From: Kingdonia uniflora
Lineage: Eukaryota > Streptophyta > Magnoliopsida > Ranunculales > Circaeasteraceae
Direction of reading: 5' to 3'
DNA: 64,000 bases
NCBI GenBank assembly: GCA_014058105.1
Contig: JACGCM010000560.1
Span: forward strand, 2,604,001 to 2,668,000
Made by a program: the position numbers and the translations under genes. The notes under the pieces are model-generated. The model did no database searches. It was not told where the DNA came from and was given only the letters and a program-made list of their open reading frames with translations. Below, piece after piece: positions 1 to 10,498 of this stretch; the stretch's first letter is position 1, and every line of letters begins with the position of its first letter.

Positions 1-660
1 GTTTTTTAATCCGAAAGGCATGACTTTGCAATAGTAAAGCCCCCTTTCAGTGATGAAAGTGGTCATTTTCTGGTCGGCTTTCAAGATAAGTATCTGATTA
101 TATCTAGAAGCAGCATCTATCATAGATAAGAGCTCATGATCTGTCGTGGAATCAAGATTTTAATGAATGATTAGAAAAGGCAAACTGTCCTTTGGAGTGA
201 GTTTGTTTAGGTCGGTGAAATCTACGCAAACTCGAACTTTCTCATTCTTCTTTTAAACTGCGACAATGTTGGAGATCTAATCCGGGTACTTGGCTTGTCC
301 AATGAATCCCACTTTGATCAACTTATCGATCTCAATGTTGACCTCATCTCGAAGAGGAGGTGAGAGTCTTCTCTATTTATGTTTGACCATCGTGGCATTT
401 TTCTTGATGCTCAATCTGTGACATGCCAGGGATGGATCGACTTTGGGCATTTCTTCAAAAGTCCAAGAGAAAATTTCTCGATTCATTCATAAGAAGTGAA
501 AAAGGTCTTCCTTGTCGTGCTGGACCAGCTTAGTACCAATATAGGTACCTCTGCTAGGTCCATCAATGTTTATGTACTCTGTAGGTTCTTCTATTGAAGG
601 TTGGTCATCGATATGACCAACTTTTTGTAATTATTATGCATTGTACCTGTCAGATGTGTC
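1..660 (-). pseudogene. Tat-type Ty3/gypsy RT fragment (element 1)
   Basis: Minus-strand reverse transcriptase remnant, cut by the window edge. Read on the minus strand it gives HELLSMIDAASRYNQIL, which is RT motif A (catalytic Asp in the MIDA context). It aligns along its length with the better preserved RT at 20,205-20,880. The frame is broken by several stops, so no functional enzyme is possible. It lies directly downstream (minus sense) of the protease segment at 703-1,053, the expected gag-PR-RT order. The YIDD part of the palm would lie left of position 1. The family call rests on this alignment. Confidence 0.8.
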
Positions 661-702
661 GAGAATGGCAAAAATAGTATTTTTGCTAGCTCAGGAGAGC
701 TT

Positions 703-1053
703 TTAAATACCTTTGATTTCAAAGATGCCACCCTTATGCTTGAAGCGAAGTACTTGATGATACGTGGAAGCGATTGCTTCCATGTTGTGGATCAAACAAC
801 GTCCCATAATCCCGAGATAACGAGATTTAGTGTTGATGATGTAGAATTTGACGTCGATTATGGCAGGTCCGACAGTGATAGGTAAGATGATCTTGCCTAC
901 TCGTTCTTCTTTGGAGAAATTAAAGCTATTGATATCGATGTCGTTTAGAATAACTTGATCGGCCAATCTTATCTGTTCGATCGTACGCTGAAAGAAAATT
1001 TCAAGGCCGCTACCATTATCAATCATTATTGTATGGATGGCAAATTTCTTCAT
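703..1053 (-). pseudogene. Retropepsin-like protease segment (element 1)
   Basis: This open stretch of 116 codons matches the aspartic protease region of Tat/Ogre-type gag-pol. The active-site stretch reads MIDNGSG, where functional members have D-T/S-G, so the catalytic triplet is altered to D-N-G. Downstream the typical ILGR-type and STYHQ signatures appear as LGIMGR and ASTYHQ. Pepsin-like proteases of this kind process the gag-pol polyprotein inside the virus-like particle. The same domain occurs at 20,880-21,240 in element 2. It is open but part of a wrecked polyprotein, so I treat it as a pseudogene. Confidence 0.75.
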
Positions 1054-1142
1054 CTTTAGTAAGATAACCAGTATGTCATGATAAGGAAACTTGACGTGAC
1101 GGATATCGTAATCCCCGAATGAAATCCCAAGTCAGTGACGGC

Positions 1143-2605
1143 TCAATTTAGAAAGAAGTTTAACTTCTTTATCTTGAGGTGTGAAATCGCAGGACTCTGA
1201 TAATCTCCGTCGCTTGAATATGGAAGAGTTGTTAATCTGATGGATCTCGATCGTGTTGTTGTGGTACATATGGTATAGGTGCTTCTCCTCAGCTTGATCT
1301 CTTCGGCGTGGACTACTTCAACCTGGGTCTTGTAGCTACCATTCTTGTATGATTCTAGATCGACAATGTACTCGTACATTCTTCTATCTTGGAAAATATA
1401 CACCAGCAACCTCTATAAAGCATAGCATATGTCAGTTTCATGGTGATTTACCTTGTGATATATGCAGTACGGTTTGCCTTCAATAAGTTCCAACAGTTGA
1501 GATATACGGCAGAAATTGTCTTTTGCTAGAACGGGAAAAATTGAGGAGATTCAGACATTCATTTGGGGAAGGACCAGTTTGGGATGTAAATTTCCTTTCT
1601 GAGGTTTGCGGGTGTTTTCCTTGGAACGCTTTTGATCCCCCTGGTCCTCCTTTGGTTCTCTATTGCGTTCTGTGTTTTGACCTTTAGGGGTTAGGAAAAA
1701 TTTAGTAGATTATGCCTTTCGGTCATCATCATTTCTAAGTTGACATACCCATTAACCTTGGTGATCATATCCTCCAAGGTCGCGGTTTTGCTTAAGAAGA
1801 GATGCTATTTTCCTTTGCAATCGAGTTATGGTGCAATTGTTAAAGTAGTAACAACTATTTTTAAATCGAGATTATCAAGTTTTCATTTGAGCTCTAGAAA
1901 CTTCTTTGCAAAGACTTTGAGCTTCTCTCCTTGTGACTGCTTAAGACTAATAAGAGAATATAAATTCTTTTCCTTGTCTTATTGTGAGCATAAGTCTTGA
2001 TAAAATTCTTCTGTAGTTGATCGAATGTGAGGATAGAATCTTCAGGTATAAATGGAACCACCATAGCAGTTCTCCCTGTAGACTTATTGTGAACAGACGA
2101 CATAGAATATAGTTAAGATTTGAGTATAATCCCAAGGAATCGTAGAATTGTTCTCTCTGTGTACTTATTACGAATAAACAACATAGAATATAGTTGAGAT
2201 TTGAGTACAATCCCAAGGAATCGTAGAATTCCTGAATGTGCTCCTTCAGATCGGTGCCTTTATATTTACGAATCTTTGGAGTATGAAAACCTGTTGGTAC
2301 TTCCATATCAAATAACTTTTTGGCAATCGAACTACCTTGTAACTTGGTGACGTCGTCCTGTCTGCCTAGAGCTTGCGCTTCAATCAACTCCTTGATATGT
2401 TGAACCATGTGCTCTTGAGTGACGTACTGACGTATTGCCTGGCGAGCTGGCCAAGGATTATGAGTACTTGTCTCCTTGCTCAAGCGTTCTCATGCTAGAA
2501 TTTAGAGTTGAGGTCGTTGCTCCTCCTCTAGATGTTTGGAAAGCTGGGGACCTCTACTGATATTAGGCTGAGCTTCTCTTCTCAAATGAATTGAAGCTTG
2601 TGGTT
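1143..2605 (-). pseudogene. Retrotransposon gag (element 1)
   Basis: Degenerate gag on the minus strand. Its best preserved part (1,947-2,483) contains KYKGTDLKEHIQEFYDSLGLY, the start of the retrotransposon gag capsid domain as found in plant gypsy elements. A C-terminal part (1,143-1,409) matches the gag tail of element 2 (LEYI-VDLESYK type sequence). Gag forms the particle shell and binds genomic RNA. The frame is broken in several places. An 81-bp direct duplication at 2,070-2,231 repeats the YDSLGLYSNLNYIL segment. Homology to element 2 stops near 2,605, where an inverted LTR fragment begins. Confidence 0.78.
2070..2231. repeat. 81-bp tandem duplication inside gag
   Basis: Two adjacent copies, 2,070-2,150 and 2,151-2,231, share the core AATCCCAAGGAATCGTAGAAT and the same order of flanking words. 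They differ at about ten positions. Element 2 has only one copy at the matching place (about 22,262-22,345), so the duplication happened in element 1 after the two diverged. Confidence 0.85.
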
Positions 2606-2611
2606 CGTGGT

Positions 2612-2740
2612 TTTTTACCTATTCAAAGGTTTTCCATTCTAATTCACATGTATCATTTCTTGTATTACACTAATTCTTGTCACATGTACATTTGGTGTAA
2701 TATCTAATTTTGAGTTATTTCGAGCTATAATATTAGGTCA
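2612..2740 (+). repeat. LTR fragment, inverted relative to element 1
   Basis: The reverse complement of this stretch matches the beginning of the LTRs at 3,487, 9,401 and 23,191, including the words for AATAGGTAAAAAACCAC and GGAAAACCTTTGAATAGG. It is therefore an LTR end facing the opposite way to the gag on its left. The terminal CA is decayed. Together with the inverted RNase H piece to its right it forms a rearranged patch. Confidence 0.7.
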
Positions 2741-2839
2741 TCACGCTCTGATCGCACAGTTAGAACTCATCCACTAGACTTTAGTTTCCCGTCTTCTTAG
2801 ATATCAAGGATACAGAGGTACGAGCCTAATTTCGAGATA

Positions 2840-3400
2840 TTATCGAAGATCCACCTATCAAGCCATTTGAAGAATGAACTGAATAGATTACAAGGAAAGG
2901 GCAGAGGCTTCTCACCGATAGTTTAACAGGACCCGTAGGGGGAATTAAGAAATCAATACGCTTGAATTTTGAAGCTTCCAATAATAGCATAGAGTACGAA
3001 GCTTTAATTCATGGGCTCGACTTAGCACTCGAGCTTGGCGTCCTCGAGCTTTTAGTCTATACATATTCTTTACTCATCATCTACCTTTACTCTGAACAGT
3101 ACAAGAAAAATGGTAAGATAATCGAATATGTATCCCTCGTTGCTGATAGGATGAGCATATTAGTGAAAGTAACTCTCGACTATTTACCTCAAGGCGGAAC
3201 AGACATGCCGATTCCTTAGCTTATTTGGCCGAGGTCTTGGGTACTAAAATATGAAATCTACAAATCAAAGTGATGTCCACCCCTAGCATTGATCTTCATT
3301 CTGTATGCACGATCAACACTGGGGGCGATGATAAGGAAGACGACGATTGGCGAAAGCCCTTAATTGCCTACCTCGGCCCGAAGAATGAATGCGACTGGCC
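2840..3400 (+). pseudogene. Inverted RNase H and linker fragment of a Tat element
   Basis: This plus-strand fragment matches the minus-strand RNase H and RNase H-integrase linker of element 2 (18,660-19,260). The open stretch at 2,962-3,219 contains NFEASNNSIEYEALIHGLDL, the RVT_3-type RNase H motif with EYEAL and a following LELGV segment. The expected DS active-site dipeptide reads YS here. It continues at 3,270-3,400 with a linker reading STPSIDLHSVCTI. It runs opposite to the surrounding gag-pol of element 1, so it is either a local inversion or a piece of a second copy. It is not functional. Confidence 0.75.
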
Positions 3401-3425
3401 AAACAGATATCTCCAAATAAAAGTC

Positions 3426-3486
3426 CACGACCACGTGACTTTTAACCACGTGGTCGTGGGTTTGATTCCCATAGACGACCCCAAAT
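3426..3486 (-). other. Primer-binding site extended by tRNA-like sequence
   Basis: On the minus strand the LTR is followed by TT and then TGGGGTCGTCTATGGGAA, a diverged form of the PBS found in element 2 (TGGCGCCGTCTGTGGGAA). Here the complementarity to a tRNA goes on. Read on the plus strand, the stretch before the LTR has a CTTTTAA anticodon loop (Lys-UUU type), then GTGGTC, then a T arm GTGGGTTTGATTCCCAT, then an acceptor end finishing in CCA at 3,484. A perfect 13-bp inverted repeat (3,426-3,438 and 3,448-3,460) frames the loop. No D arm or 5' acceptor half is present, so it is not a tRNA gene. Confidence 0.55.
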
Positions 3487-3740
3487 GTAATGGCCTAATT
3501 TTATTGCTCGAAATAGCTCAAAATTATATCTTACACCCAATGTACATGTGACAAGAATTAATGTAATACAAGAAATGACGCAGGCGATTTAGCATGGAAA
3601 ACTTTTGAATAGGTAAAAAAACCACAACCTCAAGTTGAGGGTTTAGTAGTTGTAACTTTTATTGTTTGAGGTTGATATCTTATTACAAGTGATCTCTTGA
3701 CCTAGAAATGCTTGATCTTGAAATAAGAATTCTTGTGGTG
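3487..3740 (-). repeat. LTR of element 1 (partial)
   Basis: Starts TGTAATGGCCTAATTTTATTG and matches the LTR starts at 9,401 and 23,191, including GAATAGGTAAAAA-ACCAC. Similarity fades near 3,740. On its left is PBS-like internal sequence, which suits a 5' LTR of the left element. On its right is an antisense ORF, which suits a 3' LTR of the right element. A tandem arrangement sharing one LTR, or a deletion, would explain this. Confidence 0.7.
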
Positions 3741-3856
3741 TTTAAAATATAGAAATTCTTGTGTTAGAATCTAGAAAAATTGGTGTGTGCCAAAGTACAG
3801 AGAAAAAATAATGATTGAGAAAATTGACTAAATACCGTGACCAGGAGACTCTATTA

Positions 3857-3864
3857 TATAAATA
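3857..3864 (+). promoter_or_regulatory. TATA box before antisense aORF2 (element 1)
   Basis: TATAAATA, 29 bp before the first ATG of the antisense gene. The same octamer precedes aORF2 in element 2 (12,435) and element 3 (62,492). Confidence 0.55.
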
Positions 3865-3892
3865 AGCCCCATCCTCAAGCGTATAATTGATA

Positions 3893-6800
3893 TGGAACCT
3901 TCACATGATATGGAGACTTCAACCTTTGGTCGTGTGGTGGAAATAATATCTGATGTGTTTAAAAATGTAGAGGTTGTAGATGTAGATTTTGAGGGAGAGG
4001 ACGAAGTACAATTTGTCTAATTTCTAGATTTCCCTAGTAATTTATTATCCTGTCCTCCAAAGTCAGATGTATTCAAAGAATTCAGTAAAATTAAAGGTAG
4101 TTTTGGTGGTAAATAGGGTAATATTATAGAACACACTGGGAGGTTGTGCAGGGGATATACAGTAGAAAGTGGGGAAGAATTTTATTTCTTGTTACCCGAC
4201 TTAGAACAGGAGAAATCGGAGAGGATAATAAAGGAATCGATCTTTTTTGATTACCTCGATGGGAATGTCCAAAGCGATCTGGATCAGGGATTTATGTGTT
4301 ATCTTTCTCATTTAGAATTTAGACTGATGTTGCCCCTTAGCAATCTTTTTAAAGGCATTTTGAATACCATAGAGGCTTATCCTGCCTAACTGAATGGAAA
4401 TGTGTGGGAGGTGATAAACGTTTATGATAATCTGAATAGATTGTAGGCTAAGAATGAGGTAGAGAGCAGTATAGCTTCTCTAGATGTTGTACAATATTAT
4501 ACTGTAAAATACTATACAGTAACTGGAGGTGTGTACTTCTCTTCTAGCTCATTGCAACCTCTATTTGTCGATCTAAATTCAGCAGGTCAAGTTTGGAATG
4601 ATAGTATAATATGGGTAAAAAGTGATTGTCTTCAAAGAATGGACGAGGAACCCATGTAAATTATAAATAGAACCCTAAAAAAAGTAAGTAATAGTGTGTG
4701 ATATCGAATTGTTGTAGTTGTAGGTACGTTCTGTCTATTTGGCAATGTACTTTGTTATTTTGTAGGTCCTCGATCGTAAGTGGCGAGAAGAGAATTGCTT
4801 ATAGATACTGTTACTTAATAAGGTATCGAGCTCAAGATTGTTCTGAAAGAACTCGATATTAGCAGATACAAAAGAGCTAACAGTTGGTCAAAAAAAGTAC
4901 AAAAGTCTCAAGTCAAGAGACAAATGATAGAAATCGGAGCTGGAAAGAAAGTAGCAGCGGACGGGGAAGAACATCCGGTAATATCGAAGGTTGCTTCAAT
5001 ATCGCTGAAGGATAGTTCTGGGGGTACTACTTCAAGTAAGCTAGCTCCAAGGCACCCAAAGAGGAAGGCTGTGAAGGCTGGCTCGGCCTCGGGGACCGAT
5101 GAGTGGTGAGGTTGAGATGAATGTGAAGAAGAGGAGGGTAGATTTGCCTGCCGCTGTGAGCGGGGCAAAGGATGTGGAGAGTGGGACTATTCTAGAAGAT
5201 GATCCTCTGGCCGTGAAGAATAGGCAGGAGCTGGTAGCTTAAGTGGGTGCCGAGGAGCTGAACGCTTCCGTACAGTTAGAGTTGAGCAGGGTAAGTTGAT
5301 GTCTTTGTGATATTTGAACTTTGCATTTGTTTTTTTAGCTAAAATGTGTCTTTTTCTGTTGTAGATTGCTCGCATGTTGAAGGGTATCTGCCTTAAGCTC
5401 GAAAAAGGAAGGGCTGAGCTCGAAGGCGGGAAAGCCGAGCTCAAGAAGTAGTTGGCTCAACTCGAGTTCGATTTGGCTTTGGAGAGGGAGTGATTTGTTT
5501 CCGCGAAGGACTCGCATCAGGCGATGATACGCGAGCTCACAGATGAGATGAAGAAGAATGTTGAAGAAGTTGCAGCTACTCGGGGCTACCTTGGACAGAA
5601 GTTTCTCGATGTGGGGTACTCTGTTGCTGACCTCAAAGCCATCATAGCCAACCGCTATATTGAAGAGGCCAAAATGGAAGAGAAGCTCCAGGTTAATGGT
5701 GGCTCTCTCCCAGGTATAGTAATAGGGTTGGATACGGTTTCTGCTAGAACCAACCTAGAGAACCGAGAGGGATATAATGAGAAGGTAGAGTAAAACTGCT
5801 TAAATTTTATTTGTGTTTTTTTGTATGGGTTGAAAATTGTAAGTGTATGGTACATTGATTTACAGGATAAATTTAGGATAGTCTAAGAGATGTTTGTAAA
5901 TATTGATTTATAGGAACTTAAAGATATGCTTATCAGAATTGAAGAATAAGAAAAAGGGCTCGTTAAGGAACAAAATACCTTAGCAACTCTGTTAACTTCG
6001 CAAGCGGAGCTACAGGTTAGAAAAGAGCTAGAAATATTAGACTTTGTATGCTGTATTACTTTAGAGCCATAAAGAAAAGTTAGAAGGCAGATATAAATCA
6101 TAATGAACGATAATAACCAGGTATGTTCTGACTATTTAGGAGTGTTAGAAAATTAGAACATAGAAAATGTGTACCTTGAAATAGGATGTAGATGTTATTG
6201 TCATTAGTATAGGATAACTTCTTAACTTGAGGGTGAAGTATAATCCCAGCTTGTTAGCATGTTAGAAACATAAATTTGTTAGAAAATCTGCAAAGTTATC
6301 TGTATTATGTATTGATTGTATCTGTATTGCTGAATCAAGCTTGATGATGTAGGTCGAGTTAGAGACTGTTCGTTTGAGCGAACAACAGATACTTCAATAC
6401 AATCATGAGCTTGGGGCTGAATTTGATAGGATGAATGAGGCATATGTTGATAGGGAGGATCAATATGTCAAAGTACAGATCTAGTTTGCCAAGGCGAGGA
6501 AGACTGTGGACGATCTGACCTGGCAGATCGAAAGTAAAGAAGCTGAATTAGAAAAATTACAAAAGGAGCTCGAAGGTGCACAAACTGAAATAGCAAAGCT
6601 CCAAAGTAGGATAAAGTTGTCGATGGTGAAAGGTAAAGAAGCAGATGTCACTCAATACTGTATCTGGTTGTTAGAGGTGACTGAAAAAGAGTTGCGGGGT
6701 TATGCGGCTAGTTTAAAAGGTCAGCTGGCCCAGAAGGAAAATGAACTTGTGAAGGCTCGAGGTGATATAGCTACTTCTGAAAGTGTAGTCGAGCAGTTGA

Positions 6801-7600
6801 GTGAGGTCATACCTGCTAAAGATATTGATCTTCGAATGGCCCAAGAAGGTTGAGGCTAGAGAGCAGTCAAAGAAGAAAAAGAATGACGTCGATGTCTCGA
6901 CTGTTAAGGGTGGCTAGGTTAACCCATCAGTTCAAATTTAAGAGTTAGAGGCTGATCCTATTCATGTTCAAGCTCATGTAAGAAAAGGAAAGGAACGTTT
7001 AAGAGAGAGTGATGATAAGTTGGATTCGGCTCTTCGTAGAGAGTAAGAGTTAAAGGGGGCAATCAAGAGGAAAGAAGAGTTGCTGAATAAAGCTCGTATT
7101 GGAGGATGTGATGTCAACAAGCTGGAGTTGGTGGCACTTTGTGCTCAAGTGAAAGAGTTGAGGACGATGAATAAATCTGAAATGAATAAAGCAGCGGGGA
7201 CAATAGTATAGCAAACTGAGGTGATAGCAAGCTTAGGGCAACGCGCAGAGTATAATGGCACTTTACATAAGGCATTACGATAGCTTCATCAGGGACTAAG
7301 AAAATAGTTTACTGAGTTAGTCATGCTTGATTGAGAGAAGATTGGCCCAGAAGATGTGCATTCGAAAGAGCTAATGGTTGTTATTGCATATTTTGTGGAA
7401 GAAGTAAAGAGACTTGAGCTTGAAAGGGATACCTTGCATGACTGTATGGCATTCTGAGGCTGTATCTATAATGCTTATATATATCAAGGAAATTGCTTGG
7501 ACAACATGGAAGTGGATTTAGGTTTCCACCCTGTAGAATTGGTAGAGCAAGGCAGGGATGTTATAACTGCTCGGGCTCCAAATTTCATGGCTACACGACC
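3893..7600 (+). pseudogene. Antisense additional ORF (aORF2) of Tat element 1
   Basis: Plus-strand gene lying antisense between integrase and LTR, as known for Tat-lineage retrotransposons. The N-terminal part contains GFMCYLSHLEFRLMLPLSNL then LNGNVWEV, resembling the plant putative gypsy-type transposon domain (PF04195). The rest is lysine/glutamate-rich coiled coil (for example residues from 6,506-6,853). GT-AG introns can be placed at 4,684-4,765, 5,291-5,364, 5,785-5,913 and 6,016-6,352, each with a counterpart in element 2. In-frame stops occur (for example 4,018, 5,450, 6,854), many consistent with C-to-T change. The molecular function is unknown. The coiled coil suggests a structural or protein-binding role, which is inference. 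Confidence 0.72.
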
Positions 7601-7689
7601 TCCTGTATAGGGGAAAGCACAGCTGACCTCCCATAAGCTAAAAATTTGTAGAAGTAACCTGTAGTTTCTATAGTTTTTGTAGTTGCAGA

Positions 7690-8085
7690 CATAAAGAGAG
7701 ATGAAAGCTAGTTTTACCTTTGCTTTATCTTTTGTCTGATGGAGATCATTGATTGAAAAACTAGTACTGGTTGACCTTTGCTTTATCTTTTGTCTGATGG
7801 TGATCATTAAATAAAAAAATAGTATTATCTTCGTTTTAATCGTTGATATATGTATAGATGGGAGATTGAAAGCTAGTATGACATTTGCTTTAATCTGTAT
7901 AGACATCGATTGAAAGCTAGTATTACATTTGTTTTAATCTGTATAGATGTCGCTTGAAAGCTAGTATTACCTTTGCTTTAATCTGTATAGATGTTCGATT
8001 TGAAGTTAATATTACCTTTGCTTTGATCTATATATAGATGGTCAATTGAAAGCTAGTATTACCTTTACTTCAATATATGAGATTT
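7690..8085. repeat. Tandem repeat block, unit about 45-60 bp (element 1)
   Basis: About eight imperfect units of the type TTGAAAGCTAGTATTACC plus TTTGCTTTAATCTGTATAGATG follow each other between the aORF2 end and the integrase end. The later units (from about 7,870) are the most regular. The matching place in element 2 holds a different period (see 16,810). Confidence 0.85.
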
Positions 8086-8224
8086 AGTCAATTCTACTTA
8101 AGTAGAGAGTAATGTGGGAAAAAACTTAGAAAATTTCATTGAGAAGAATAGAATATACACTGTTGGAGATTGAAATCTCACTTTTGGAATGTAAAGAATG
8201 AGAATAGAGTAACCTGTAATGGAA

Positions 8225-8878
8225 AAACTAGGGATTTAGCGATAATATCGTTTTAATCGTCTAGTGTTCCAAGGATTGGGGATTCGGATGCCTTTCTCTG
8301 TCATGAGGTAGTATAACCTAAGGCCACTGCGGCCAATGATGAGGAAAGGACCTTCCCAATCTTCTGTAAGCTTTCTAACATTTGCTTCTTTTCTACTCTG
8401 TGGGATCTTTCAGAGGACAAGATCGCTGATTTGGAACTCATGGCTTCGGACTCTTCTGTTGAACGTACTTGCTAGCATATGATGATATTAACATAGGTTG
8501 GCAATAGCGCGTTCCCTAGTTTTATCAATCCAGTTATTATTGTAGGCCAGCTCGAACTCATTTTCTTTGTCTGTTAGTTTGTGATCTCTGATAAGATGGT
8601 GGTACTCTAATGGAATAACGGCCTCTGTGCCATAAGCCAGGAAGAAAGGGAAACAGCCAATTGATTATCTTGGTGTTGTATTGTATGCCCATAAGACATG
8701 AGGAAGCTCCCGTATCCAATTTCCTTTCTTCTGTAATTAAAGCCTTTTCTATAGTCTATCCACTATGGTTTTATTGGTGATTCGGCCTATCCATTGCCTT
8801 GCGGGTAGTATGGATTGGATGGGGAATGAATGATGTTGTGTTTGTTGAAGAAGGTCGTGACCTCCTCTACAACAAACT
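8225..8878 (-). pseudogene. Integrase C-terminal region fragment (element 1)
   Basis: Aligns with 17,465-18,100 of element 2, the C-terminal half of integrase and the tail beyond it. Shared landmarks on the plus strand are GGTGATTCGGCCTATC against GGTGATTTCAGCTTGG, and AATGATGTTGTGTTTGTTGA. The frame is broken. It ends abruptly at about 8,878, where a LINE-derived sequence begins. The catalytic core of integrase is missing. Confidence 0.7.
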
Positions 8879-9395
8879 GTACCTACTTGTGTGATGTGTG
8901 GTATTGCTGATGAAGATCAAGATCATTTATTTTGCAACTGTACCTATGCTCAACTGATTTGGAAGGCTCCTATTTAATAGTTGGGTTATAACAAAATTTA
9001 TGGTACTTGGGGCCACAAGATTGAGTGGACTGCAAGGGAGTTTACTGGCAATGATGACATGACAGTCATAAATAAGCTCACCTTTAGTGCCTTCATATAG
9101 CACATATGGATTGAAAGAAATACCAGAATATTTCAAAATAAGTATAAATGGCCTAAAGATGTTGTTATGAGCATTATCCATGAAATCTAACTCAAGATGG
9201 CTTTTAAGGAGTATTCCCTTGCAGATAGTCCCAAATCTAGAGCTTTCATGCAAAACTGGATTATTTAAGCTTATTTCATAATCTCCCCAACCATCAATTG
9301 AGCTTGGGATGTTGTACCTAAGGGCATCATAACTCTCAACACAGATGGTTCTCTAAAGAATAGCATCGGGGGAATTGGCGTTATTTTAACAATGC
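8879..9395 (+). pseudogene. LINE ORF2 fragment: zinc-binding RT domain and RNase H, left part
   Basis: A single plus-strand frame with six stops reads PTCVMCGIADEDQDHLFCNC, the cysteine/histidine signature of the RT-associated zinc-binding domain of plant LINEs. It continues with HIWIERNTRIF, the usual end of that domain. Further on, LNTDGSLKNSIGGIGVIL is the start of an RNase H domain, with the first catalytic Asp in NTDGS. The frame is interrupted by the Tat element at 9,401 and resumes without loss at 23,815. The LINE is truncated on its 5' side. Confidence 0.78.
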
Positions 9396-9400
9396 GTAAG

Positions 9401-10015
9401 TGTAATGGCCTAATTCTGGTAGCTCAAAATGGTCGGGAATTAATCCTTACACCAATGTACTTGTGAAAAAAATTTAATAGACAAGAAATGACACAGGTGC
9501 TTAGCGCGGAAAACCTATGAATAGGTAAAAACCACGACCTCGTGTTGAGGGCTATAATAGTGACAGTTATTACTTGAGGCTGATGATATCTTATTACAAA
9601 TTATTTCTAGACTTTGAAATGATTGATCTTGTGAATAAGAATTTTGGAGCTTTTAGAATGTTAGAAAATATTTCTTTCTTGGTGATTTCTCCTATAATTT
9701 TATGGTCCCTGCCTCTTCTGGAACTTTTTCTTTATATAGGCCTCTTCCGTAGCTCTTCTTCGTACTGAAGCACGTTCTGTGAATGATGAGGTTAGTTGAT
9801 ATTTGACTGAGTAACTACTGAGTTCGTGAGAGACAGATGGCTTTAACTTATTCAAGTTTTTTAGTTTGAGCTCAACTTACATTTCTTAATAGTTCGTGGA
9901 GTACGTGGTATTGCTGACAGGAGAAGTCATGTGGAGAATGCATGAGTCTGACATGGAGGTAATTCGAACTAGTGATAGCTCAATTTTAGGTAAGATCGAG
10001 GGATAGGCCCTTATA
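9401..10015 (-). repeat. 3' LTR of element 2
   Basis: 615 bp, colinear with the LTR at 23,191-23,809. The terminal TACA has become TATA at 10,012-10,015. The minus-strand TATA box is kept (CTTTATATA on plus at 9,730-9,738). A purine-rich stretch (GCGAAGGGGTGAT on minus, 10,016-10,028) next to it is the likely polypurine tract. Confidence 0.88.
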
Positions 10016-10255
10016 ATCACCCCTTCGCAACTAAAGTCACGAGTGGCTTTGGTTGAAAAAGGATTTGGATATATGGGTATCCGTGTTTTGAATATTAAAA
10101 GAAGTAATGATGTTGTTGACTGTATGGTAAATTGCGCGTTTAAAAAAGGGGGATGGACGTGCATTGAATGCTGATGGGAATATTGATGTATGTGAAGGTT
10201 AGGGTTTAAAGGGTTTTGTCAGTATTAAATGATGACGCTTGGTGAAATATAGGTT

Positions 10256-10498
10256 TATATAAAGAGTACCTGTACCGAGGATTATGACAAAGTACGCTTG
10301 ATCTGTTACAAAAAATATCTACCATTTTGGGAGATGGTGAAGACTCGTAGAATGGACCTTGACTAGGGAATCACTTTGGAAATGCAGTGGTTGAAGTTGA
10401 AATTTTTCGGGGATCAATCCTGTTCCATCTCCTGTTCCTCCGACGTATAGAGACCTGCCGAAGAATAAAGCGGCTGAAGCTGAAAAAGAGTTTTACTG
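10256..10498 (+). pseudogene. Possible short antisense gene start (MVKTR type)
   Basis: TATATAAAG at 10,256-10,264 is followed 70 bp later by an ATG at 10,334 reading MVKTRRMDLD and then a stop. The first residues resemble the start of the antisense ORF at 11,604 (MVRTRSQR) and of element 3 (VRTRSHRQ). Beyond about 60 codons I see no kept frame. It may be a decayed second copy of the same antisense gene. The remainder of 10,500-11,550 shows nothing recognisable. Confidence 0.3.

Noticed and set aside
3434..3484. tRNA-Lys gene
   Set aside because: Only the anticodon loop, T arm and acceptor 3' side are visible. No D arm or 5' acceptor strand occurs upstream, and the position next to an LTR explains it as an extended PBS.
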